The position numbers were made by a program, and so were the translations under genes. A stretch of DNA of 17,360 bases from an uncultured Clostridium sp. (GTDB taxonomy: Bacteria > Bacillota > Clostridia > TANB77 > CAG-508), in contig USTA01000001.1 in the NCBI GenBank assembly GCA_900557475.1, positions 1 to 17,360 on the forward strand. The letters are read 5' to 3'. The first letter of the stretch is position 1; each line of letters opens with the position of its first letter. The notes beneath the pieces were generated by a model. That model was not told the DNA's origin, did no database searches, and worked only from the letters and a program-made list of their open reading frames with translations. Shown here one piece after another: positions 1-6,629 of the stretch.

Positions 1-840
1 ATTTAGGACTAACCCTAATATATTTGCATGAAATCTACTTCCTACAATTATAGAAGAATCTCCTAATACGTTTAATGCTTCTTCTATATTTCCTTTGTAA
101 TAATATTTTGTAATTTTTTCTTTGTCCTCAATTTTCTCAAAAATTCTTTCTATTGCTTTTTCATCATTTTCTTTTTCACAAAATGACATAAATACTACTT
201 CGTAATTGTTGCCTGCAAAATATTTAGCAAGTTCTACTATCTTTTTTTCATATATTTCTTGATATTTCTCATCTAGTTTTCTTTTGCAGTCTATTACAGA
301 AATAACTACTTTTTTATTATTAGTTATTTTAATCTTACTTGTATCTAATCCAAACACAATATCTGGTGCTATATTTATATTCTCCCCTAAATCTTTAAAT
401 AAATTATAAGATTTAGTATCCCTAAAGCATACATAATCTGCTTTTTCCATAAGCTTTTTACAATCTAATATGTACTTTTCTGTTTTATATGGGCCAAAAT
501 TGCTTCCTATGATTTCATATTTATTAAGAAGGTTAAATTCTTCATATATTCCGCTCTTTCCTTCTATGAACATACTTCCACCAATTAGTAATCCTTTTTC
601 TAGTTTACTTGCAATAATTTTTTCAATAGTAGTATTTGTAAATGTCTTTAGGAATTTATTTATTGCTCTAAACCAAAAACCTGTAATAACTTTTATATTA
701 TTAAAATTAGATTTTACACCTGTATATGATGTCATTATAAATTCTTGATTAGGATATTTTTCCGAAATTATTTTTGCAAATAAATCGTCTCCTAAGTTAT
801 TGTTTAGATATAATTTAAGATAGCAAGCATTTTTATTCAT
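1..840 (-). CDS. Polysaccharide pyruvyl transferase family protein (3' end beyond window)
   Basis: I translated 280 codons without a stop, from the ATG at 838-840 to the left edge; the C-terminus is missing. The N-terminus reads YLNNNLGDDLF (about residues 11-21), and GSRFHANILG lies at about 267-276. These match the polysaccharide pyruvyl transferase family (PF04230/CsaB/WcaK type), which moves pyruvate from phosphoenolpyruvate onto sugars as ketals, or acts as a related glycan-modifying enzyme. LLIGGSMF (about 84-91) and SNFGPYKT (113-120) also fit the family fold. The start is set by an SD (GAGGG, about 850) just upstream, and the ATG lies inside the end of the preceding polymerase gene (8-base overlap), so translation is probably coupled. 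It is the last visible gene of the polysaccharide operon. The acceptor sugar cannot be told. Confidence 0.88.
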   Translation of the reverse strand, partial: MNKNACYLKLYLNNNLGDDLFAKIISEKYPNQEFIMTSYTGVKSNFNNIKVITGFWFRAINKFLKTFTNTTIEKIIASKLEKGLLIGGSMFIEGKSGIYEEFNLLNKYEIIGSNFGPYKTEKYILDCKKLMEKADYVCFRDTKSYNLFKDLGENINIAPDIVFGLDTSKIKITNNKKVVISVIDCKRKLDEKYQEIYEKKIVELAKYFAGNNYEVVFMSFCEKENDEKAIERIFEKIEDKEKITKYYYKGNIEEALNVLGDSSIIVGSRFHANILGLVLN

Positions 841-2089
841 TTATTACCCTCTTACTTTCTATTTTATCAACTTCTTCTTTGTTAAATACCGTTTGATATG
901 GTATTGTTTCATCTCTTCTTTTATATATGTAATCATAAAACCATATTGCTAAGTTAAATACAGTAAAAAATACAATTGAACCTATAAATAACTTTTTATT
1001 TTCCTTAAAACATCTAATATAAAAAGGAAATAAAATGATTTGGAATATAGTAAAATATAGTGATAATCTTTCTCCATAAGTATCTGTTAAATATCCTAGA
1101 AGTAGTAAGATACTTCCAACTATATTAAGTCCAAAAAGTAAACTCATTTGCTTATCTTCATTAATTTTTTTCCATAAAAACAAGTATGGAATTATAGCAG
1201 GTATTATTCTTATGTAATAAGCAACCGATATATCTGCTCCACCTATTTTTTTAAAATAGTTAGCATAATATTTTAAAGACGGAATTCCTTCTAAAATCTT
1301 TCCAATTGCACCAAAGTTTAAAATTATTATAAGAAGTGCAATATAACTTGCTATTTTCAAAGGTCTAAGTCTTGGATTTGTATAAATATTGTGTATAAAT
1401 GGTATGGCTAGCATTACAAGTGAGGTTCTTTGAAAACAAGCTGCAACTAATACACATATTATATATTTTACATATTCAAATCCTATGTATTTATAATATT
1501 CTTTATTATGTTTATACCTAGGCTTATATTTTGTAAGGTCTTTGCCTTTTTCTTTGTATTTTTGCTTATATTTTTCGTCTTCTATCTTATTTTCATCTTC
1601 TTTGAAGTCTAAAAATTTAAATCCATAAAAAACAATAGCCATTGCCATAAGTTGTCTTACTAAGTTAAAGCTTTTTTGATATAATATTATCATAAAGAAC
1701 ATTACTGCAAGTGGCATACTTATTCTATTTTTATAATGTTCTATTCCCATATATATTGCCCACATTGTAATTAGTGAACTTATAAACATTACTATATTAA
1801 AGCTTCCACCAAAGAATACTACTAATCTATTTAGTAATACATACCCTATTTCCATTGTTCTAACATATGTAAGTTCTTCATTATCTTTTATTTTTTCAAA
1901 TAGAGGTTCATATACCCCAGCATAATCTGTTCCCACATTATATCTTATACCTGCAATTACTGCTGGAAACAAGATTGCTATCCCCTTCATAAGATATATA
2001 ATTTTTTTATTTTCTGTTTTTTCTTCTACTTTTACACTTATGTATGAAAGTAATGTTGCTACTGCTATTATTATTAAATATGTTAACAT
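833..2089 (-). CDS. EpsG-family (Wzy-like) polysaccharide polymerase, integral membrane
   Basis: A 418-residue protein with about ten hydrophobic segments. It carries the EpsG-family signature GIRYNVGTDYAGVY (residues 47-60) after the first TM segments and NLVRQLMAMAI (142-152) in the middle. EpsG/Wzy-like proteins are thought to polymerise lipid-linked repeat units of exopolysaccharide on the outer face of the membrane. Its position among glycosyltransferases supports that. Residues about 163-200 form an unusually charged loop rich in Lys, Tyr and Glu, between TM segments. It starts 9 bases after the GT2 gene stop and overlaps the pyruvyl transferase start by 8 bases. Polymerase identity is inferred from family membership and context; polymer linkage is unknown. 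Confidence 0.87.
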   Translation of the reverse strand: MLTYLIIIAVATLLSYISVKVEEKTENKKIIYLMKGIAILFPAVIAGIRYNVGTDYAGVYEPLFEKIKDNEELTYVRTMEIGYVLLNRLVVFFGGSFNIVMFISSLITMWAIYMGIEHYKNRISMPLAVMFFMIILYQKSFNLVRQLMAMAIVFYGFKFLDFKEDENKIEDEKYKQKYKEKGKDLTKYKPRYKHNKEYYKYIGFEYVKYIICVLVAACFQRTSLVMLAIPFIHNIYTNPRLRPLKIASYIALLIIILNFGAIGKILEGIPSLKYYANYFKKIGGADISVAYYIRIIPAIIPYLFLWKKINEDKQMSLLFGLNIVGSILLLLGYLTDTYGERLSLYFTIFQIILFPFYIRCFKENKKLFIGSIVFFTVFNLAIWFYDYIYKRRDETIPYQTVFNKEEVDKIESKRVINE

Positions 2090-2098
2090 ATTTTCTCC

Positions 2099-3070
2099 TT
2101 ACCCCATCTTTTTATATAATGTTACAAATGTTTTATATATTCTTCTTCCTAAATATGATACTAAAAATAGCACTTTAGATTTTCTTGTTACTTTAGGATT
2201 TTTTAGTACCCCTTTTCTATATTTTTTTACATTTTCAGTTGCTATATTTAGATATTCTGTGTTTTGCTTATTTTTATTAACCCTGTACCACAAATGCAAT
2301 TCATGGTCTGCTAGCAAATATTCTGCTGCTGGTAATAGTTCTTTATTATTTTTTCTTATATAATTTACTATATCTTCTGAATATTCTAATATTGCCTCTA
2401 TATCTTTTTGCCTTATTTCACTATGAATAATGCTTCCATTTCTTATTATGTAATTATATTTTTCTTCTGGAATATAAATAATTTTTTTCGCATTTAAAAA
2501 TATTTTATATATAGTTGCTAAATCTTCGTAATTTTTTCCAATAGGAAACCTTATATTTTTCCAAAGTTTTGTATTATAAAGCTTTCCCCAAGGACTATGC
2601 CTTAAAAAATTATAATAAAACAAACTTTCTACTGCTTCTATATTTGAATATTCTTTTATTTCTTTTATTCCAAAATCTTTATGTATAACATTGTTAGTGT
2701 TTTCTGTAATATTCATGCAATTACATATTGCTATATCTGCTCCATATTTTTTCAAGTTATTATATAAGGTTTCTATATAATCTTCTGCTACAAAGTCATC
2801 ACTATCTATAAATGAAAAATATTCACCAGTTACATTATCTATTGCCTTATTTCTTGCATCTGCAACTCCATTATTTTTAATTTTTAATCCTTTTATTCTT
2901 TTATCTTTATTTGTATATTCTTCTATTATTTCATAAGATTTATCTTCTGATCCATCATCTATTAAAATAATTTCCAAGTTTGTATAAGTTTGATTTATTA
3001 TGCTTTCAATGCATCTTCTTAAATACTTTTCTTGATTATATATTGGTACTAAAACACTTATTTTTTCCAT
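2099..3070 (-). CDS. Glycosyltransferase family 2 protein
   Basis: A 323-residue GT-A fold glycosyltransferase. The N-terminus ISVLVPIYNQEKYLRRCIES is typical of family 2. The nucleotide-binding acidic patch is IDDGS (residues 37-41) and the DxD-type metal site is FIDSDD (87-92). VADARNKAID (69-78) is the usual helix following the donor site. The C-terminal third is a helical, Lys-rich extension without a clear TM segment, so it probably works at the inner face of the membrane on a lipid-linked acceptor. An SD-like AGGA lies about 7 bases before the ATG. It lies between the ATP-grasp gene and the polymerase in the same operon. Donor and acceptor sugars cannot be read from the sequence. Confidence 0.93.
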   Translation of the reverse strand: MEKISVLVPIYNQEKYLRRCIESIINQTYTNLEIILIDDGSEDKSYEIIEEYTNKDKRIKGLKIKNNGVADARNKAIDNVTGEYFSFIDSDDFVAEDYIETLYNNLKKYGADIAICNCMNITENTNNVIHKDFGIKEIKEYSNIEAVESLFYYNFLRHSPWGKLYNTKLWKNIRFPIGKNYEDLATIYKIFLNAKKIIYIPEEKYNYIIRNGSIIHSEIRQKDIEAILEYSEDIVNYIRKNNKELLPAAEYLLADHELHLWYRVNKNKQNTEYLNIATENVKKYRKGVLKNPKVTRKSKVLFLVSYLGRRIYKTFVTLYKKMG

Positions 3071-3138
3071 ATATTTTCCTATCTTTTTTGAAATTTAATA
3101 AAGCCAAATTGTTTTCATAATCAATTTTTCTTTGTATT

Positions 3139-4059
3139 TTAGCTATGATTACAAAATTCCTTTTCTTTTACATTTTCGGAGTTCAAGTCAATTTTTTCGC
3201 CAAGTTTTTCATCTATACCTTCTGCATAGTCATTATCTATACATGCTGCTGGTGTGAATGTTAATTCTCCAAATATTGTTTTATCATGATATTCATAAAA
3301 GTCTACTCTTACAAATTTAAAAGGTTTTGATAAGATTTCTGCATAATTATACATCTCATCAATAACTTTAGGTTTATCTATTTTAAAGTCTTCTGATGCA
3401 TTTAATCCTTCTGGATTTATTCTTAAAAGTTCCCAATTTTTATCCATAAAATAATATTTTGGCTTTCCTTGTTCTCTTCCTATGCACACCATACAAAATT
3501 CTGGTTTTCCATTAAAACAATAAATTTTATAATCTTTTATTGCACGTCCATCTTTTGATTCTAAAAATTTCTCACATACAATTTTCTTTTCAATATTCTT
3601 GTATTGCATTTCTGCTACATACTTCCAGTAATCTGTTTTCATCCACTTTTTTAACTTTTTTTTGGCCTTTTTTATATCTAATTTTGATTTATCTTCACAA
3701 ATCAAGTTAAATCCCGCTGCATTATTACATTTAAGTACAAAACTATTTGGAAGCTTTTCGAAGTCTATCTCATCCACATTGTCATATACGCCAATTAGGT
3801 CGTTTAAAATGTTTTCTAATCCACAATCTTTTATGTATTCTCTAACTCTATATTTGTCTGCACATTTCACAATTAACTCATTATTCTCATATTCATTTAA
3901 TTTTAAGTACATAAGCTTTTCATTAAAAGTTTTTGGATTTTTTAGTTCTAATTTCTTTTTGAACTTCATTCTATAATAAATCCTACTTGTTAGTTCAGGT
4001 GAAAAGTTTGAAACTAAACTCATAATATTTCTAAATATATTTCTAAACAAATCCTTCAT
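3139..4059 (-). CDS. TupA-like ATP-grasp family protein (polysaccharide modification)
   Basis: A 306-residue protein matching the TupA-like ATP-grasp family (PF14305). The N-terminal stretch YYRMKFKKKLELKNPKTFNE (28-47) followed by KLMYLKL is the family hallmark. SFVLKCNNAAGFNLI (106-120) matches the nucleotide-binding strand-loop region. KDYKIYCFNGKP (175-186), FVRVDFYE (249-256) and GELTFTPAA (264-272) form the rest of the ATP-grasp core. TupA was named for teichuronopeptide synthesis, where it is thought to ligate amino acids to a uronic-acid polymer; an amide-forming role here is inference. The last motif reads FTPAACID, where I recall a Gly-rich version being usual, so the active site may differ slightly. 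It begins 5 bases after the pssE-like stop, within the operon. Confidence 0.85.
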   Translation of the reverse strand: MKDLFRNIFRNIMSLVSNFSPELTSRIYYRMKFKKKLELKNPKTFNEKLMYLKLNEYENNELIVKCADKYRVREYIKDCGLENILNDLIGVYDNVDEIDFEKLPNSFVLKCNNAAGFNLICEDKSKLDIKKAKKKLKKWMKTDYWKYVAEMQYKNIEKKIVCEKFLESKDGRAIKDYKIYCFNGKPEFCMVCIGREQGKPKYYFMDKNWELLRINPEGLNASEDFKIDKPKVIDEMYNYAEILSKPFKFVRVDFYEYHDKTIFGELTFTPAACIDNDYAEGIDEKLGEKIDLNSENVKEKEFCNHS

Positions 4060-4064
4060 TTTTT

Positions 4065-4550
4065 CTATAATAGCTCATCTATTTTACTTTCAATAGACTT
4101 AATTAGTCCGCTATTTTTCTCCTTCCATTTTATTGGTTTATATTCATCTATTTTTTTTATTTTTTCATATAGCTCATCCATATTCTCTACTACTGGAACT
4201 TTATATTTCTCATTAAATAATTTAGCTAATTCTGTTTGATGATTATCTACATGTTCCCCATATTCCTTTAGTCTAGGTACGATTATTAGCTTTTTTTGCT
4301 TTTTTAACGAATTTATAATGCTTCCTGTTCCACTATGTGTAATTATGATATCCGCTTCGTCAGTAATCCTATCTATTTCATCTTGTGGTTTTAATTTAAA
4401 ACATTCAAAATTTTTAGGCACATATTCGCTGTATACACATTGAACCTTAAGCTCTTCTTTTTTTAGCTTTCCCTCTTCTAATAATTCATCTAACTTTTTT
4501 AATACTCTATCAAATTGAAATCTTTGTGTACCAAGTGTTACGAAAATCAT
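4065..4550 (-). CDS. PssE/Alg13-like glycosyltransferase subunit (GT28 C-terminal domain)
   Basis: A 161-residue protein starting MIFVTLGTQRFQFDRV, the signature of the PssE/Cps14G/Alg13-like catalytic subunit (GT28 C-terminal domain). THSGTGSI (71-78) and VPRLKEYGEHVDNHQ (91-105) are the UDP-sugar-binding motifs. In pneumococcal Cps14F/14G and rhizobial PssD/PssE the two chains form one transferase, the Alg14-like chain holding the Alg13-like one at the membrane. Its expected partner is the C-terminal domain of the gene immediately upstream, 20 bases away. A good SD (AGAAAGGGG) lies upstream of the ATG. Family call is strong. The exact sugar, usually a beta-1,4-linked Gal or GlcA in the known relatives, is not shown. 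Confidence 0.92.
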   Translation of the reverse strand: MIFVTLGTQRFQFDRVLKKLDELLEEGKLKKEELKVQCVYSEYVPKNFECFKLKPQDEIDRITDEADIIITHSGTGSIINSLKKQKKLIIVPRLKEYGEHVDNHQTELAKLFNEKYKVPVVENMDELYEKIKKIDEYKPIKWKEKNSGLIKSIESKIDELL

Positions 4551-4570
4551 TATTTTTTCCCCTTTCTGTA

Positions 4571-6151
4571 TTAGTAAATTCCACCTTCATAATGTGCTTT
4601 AGGATATAACTTTTTCATTTCTTCCCATTGTACATAAAATTCATCTGCAAAAGAATATACTATTTTTCCTGTTATTGTTTTGCTATTTACCTTAGCAAAA
4701 GATTCTATATAAATTACCTTTCCACCAAATATCTTTGTAAATAGACATGAAAAAGCAGTCGCACCAGCTCCAGTGCTTATAATAACATCTGGATTATTAA
4801 TAAAAATAGTGCCTAAATTTTTTAATAAATTATAAATAAATTCAAAAATAAAAGTAATATTTTTCCTTTCCTGTTGCATTAGAAACTTCATTTTATACTT
4901 TTTTTCACAGCCTTTTGAAATTTCATTTTTTTCTGTTAATATAAAAGTATTATATTTTTGAGTCATTTTAAACAATTGTTTAAGTTGCATAAAATGTCCT
5001 CCAGCTGATGAAGTGAGACATACTTTTATATTCTTCCTCTTTATTTCCTTATATATTTTCTCTAATTTTTCTATATAACTATTTAAATTTAACCTTTCAT
5101 TTATAGTTTCAAAGGCTTTCTCTGCAAGGTTATTTCTAAGTTTCTCATCTAATACTATTTTTCTAATAGCTTCTTCTAGTTCTTCTTTATCTCCTGGTTC
5201 GACCAATATTCCATTTTTTTCCATAGTTACAATTTCCGGTATTCCCCCGACTTTGCTAGTTATTACAGGTAGGCTATAACTCATTGCCTCTAAAACAGAA
5301 AGTGGCATCCCTTCATTATATGATGGAAGTAAAAAAAAGTCACTTTTCCTTAGTATTTCATCTTTCTCATCTTTATTTATCCAATTTAAAATTTTTATTT
5401 CTTTTTCTAATTTTTTTGTCTTTATTAGTTTTTTTGCCTTATCTACTTCTCCGTCTCCCGCAATAGTTATTTCTACTCTTATATTCTCTTTTGAAAGTTT
5501 TTCTACTGCATCTATTATGTCATAAACACCTTTTCTTTCCCCAATTCTTCCCAAAAATACACCTTTTATAGTTTCCTTTTTTGTATTTCTTTCAATTTTT
5601 TCTGGTACATGTACTGAATTATACATTATAACTATTTTATCTTCTTCTACAAATTTTGAGTAAAAATTTTTCCAGCTTTCTGAAAGCACTATTACCTTTT
5701 CACATTTATTAAATATTTTTTTCACATATTTTTGTTTCTTTTCATTTAAGCTATTATAGAATTCTTCAAAACAAGCGCCATGACAATGAAGCAAGATCTT
5801 TATATTTAAAATCCTGCAAAGAATTATTAAAATTGACTTCCTATAAAAACTACCATATGACGCCATATGTATATGACTGAATTCTATTCTATATATAATT
5901 TTATACCAAAGAATTCTAAAAGTGCTACCAAAGAAAAGTAAAAATTTCTTTTTAGAAATATATGTTGGAATATGAATTATTTTATATTTTCTCGAAAGTT
6001 CTGAATCCATTATTTCTTGCATAACAGTAACCATTCCACCTTTATCCTTTAGTGATGGTCCTATTTGAAGTATAACTTTTCTTTTTTTATGATATATCCT
6101 TTTTAATATTATTGATAGTAATATTATTGTTAAAATTATAAGTAAAATCAT
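4571..6151 (-). CDS. Fused GT4 glycosyltransferase + Alg14/PssD-like domain, membrane anchored
   Basis: A 526-residue chain carrying two enzymes. Residues 1-17 are a TM anchor. Residues about 25-370 are a GT4 (GT-B) glycosyltransferase: QIGPSLKDKGGM (29-40), GRIGERKG (201-208), and the E-x7-E donor motif EGMPLSVLE (280-288) followed by SKVGGIPEIV. From about 374 a new domain begins, KVCLTSSAGGHFMQL (376-390), with VIISTGAGATAFS (456-468) and YPKAHYEGGIY at the end. This is the Alg14/PssD/Cps14F family, usually a separate protein of about 150 residues. The junction is in frame near base 5035, with no stop or start codon. It is the first gene of the operon, with SD AGAGGG and a putative promoter at 6200-6228. 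The fusion would tie two successive sugar additions together. Confidence 0.9.
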   Translation of the reverse strand: MILLIILTIILLSIILKRIYHKKRKVILQIGPSLKDKGGMVTVMQEIMDSELSRKYKIIHIPTYISKKKFLLFFGSTFRILWYKIIYRIEFSHIHMASYGSFYRKSILIILCRILNIKILLHCHGACFEEFYNSLNEKKQKYVKKIFNKCEKVIVLSESWKNFYSKFVEEDKIVIMYNSVHVPEKIERNTKKETIKGVFLGRIGERKGVYDIIDAVEKLSKENIRVEITIAGDGEVDKAKKLIKTKKLEKEIKILNWINKDEKDEILRKSDFFLLPSYNEGMPLSVLEAMSYSLPVITSKVGGIPEIVTMEKNGILVEPGDKEELEEAIRKIVLDEKLRNNLAEKAFETINERLNLNSYIEKLEKIYKEIKRKNIKVCLTSSAGGHFMQLKQLFKMTQKYNTFILTEKNEISKGCEKKYKMKFLMQQERKNITFIFEFIYNLLKNLGTIFINNPDVIISTGAGATAFSCLFTKIFGGKVIYIESFAKVNSKTITGKIVYSFADEFYVQWEEMKKLYPKAHYEGGIY

Positions 6152-6199
6152 TGTTTCCCTCTTAATATATTATTTTATTTCTCTTTTTTAACTTAACAT

Positions 6200-6228
6200 A
6201 CTATATCATACTAGTATTAAAAAATCAA
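6200..6228 (-). promoter_or_regulatory. Putative sigma-A promoter of the polysaccharide operon
   Basis: Read on the minus strand: TTGATT (6228-6223), 17-base spacer, TATAGT (6205-6200). The expected start is near 6193, giving a leader of about 40 bases before the first operon gene at 6151. No other promoter-like sequence was noticed in the short gaps of the operon. Confidence 0.55.
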
Positions 6229-6266
6229 TATAAATAATTGTTTTAGCATTTCAAACTTATCTTTAT

Positions 6267-6295
6267 AAAAAAAGAAAGGGCTTTCAAAAATGCCC
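6267..6295 (-). terminator. Rho-independent terminator of the 47-aa gene
   Basis: On the minus strand GGGC/GCCC (6295-6292 and 6281-6278) with an inner TTT/AAA pairing makes a short hairpin, followed by a run rich in T (6277-6267). It lies about 70 bases after the small ORF and before the polysaccharide operon promoter, so it would insulate the two units. Confidence 0.5.
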
Positions 6296-6366
6296 ACATT
6301 TAGATTTTTATGTTTTATATTATGTCTATCAAACGTGGTACCTCCCCTTCCTTTCCTTTTTAACCA

Positions 6367-6510
6367 TTAATTTCTACAACATCCAAAACTTGTAAATAAA
6401 AGTAAAAATACTACTAAGAAAAATAAAAGCTCTGTATTCTCTCCTCCTAAAAGGCCACAAAATCCTCCTCTATCTCTCCCACAATTGCAGCTTCCAAATG
6501 TATCGTTCAT
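6367..6510 (-). CDS. Small Gly/Cys-rich one-TM protein (47 aa), spore-coat-like style
   Basis: A 47-codon ORF from ATG 6508-6510 to TAA 6367-6369. It has a near-perfect SD (GGAGGAG) 6 bases upstream, the best argument that it is real. The N-terminal half is polar and rich in Gly and Cys (SCNCGRDRGGFCG at residues 7-19). Residues about 28-40 form one hydrophobic helix (LLFFLVVFLLLF). The end is GCCRN. This layout of a short Gly/Cys head, one TM helix and a terminal CC resembles small hydrophobic proteins of spore formers such as the YjcZ type, but that is a resemblance of style, not a proven family match. It stands alone, with a possible mother-cell-type promoter upstream and its own terminator downstream. 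Function unknown. Confidence 0.68.
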   Translation of the reverse strand: MNDTFGSCNCGRDRGGFCGLLGGENTELLFFLVVFLLLFTSFGCCRN

Positions 6511-6545
6511 AAAGTCTCCTCCTCACTTCCAATTATTTTATAACA

Positions 6546-6573
6546 TATAGTATGCAACATCTATTTTTTGTGT
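6546..6573 (-). promoter_or_regulatory. Possible sporulation-sigma (SigK/SigE-like) promoter of the 47-aa gene
   Basis: On the minus strand CATACTATA (6554-6546) fits the SigK -10 pattern CATAnnnTA. AC dinucleotides lie 15 and 17 bases further upstream (6570-6573), near the expected -35 distance of 16. The site is about 35 bases before the SD of the small Gly/Cys-rich gene. AT-rich DNA gives such matches by chance, so this is tentative. Confidence 0.33.
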
Positions 6574-6595
6574 TACAATGTTTATAGGATATATT
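6568..6595 (+). promoter_or_regulatory. Possible sigma-A promoter of the U32 gene
   Basis: TTGTGT (6568-6573), 16-base spacer, TATATT (6590-6595). It lies 34 bases before the ATG at 6630 and overlaps the divergent candidate promoter on the other strand. The SD (AAGAGG, 6612-6617) is 12 bases from the ATG, a little far. Confidence 0.35.
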
Positions 6596-6629
6596 CCATA
6601 AAAATTAAGTTAAGAGGTTTTATAATAAT

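Noticed and set aside
6243..6302. An 18-codon minus-strand ORF beginning MWAFLKALSFF downstream of the 47-aa gene.
   Set aside because: It has no SD and is read straight through a terminator hairpin and its T run.
6330..6360. GGGGAGGTACCACG on the minus strand resembles the T-box core (AGGGTGGTACCGCG), and a terminator hairpin lies downstream.
   Set aside because: The tRNA-pairing TGGN reads AGGT, there is an extra base in the match, no stem I lies upstream (the 47-codon ORF is there), and no pairing partner for an antiterminator is visible.
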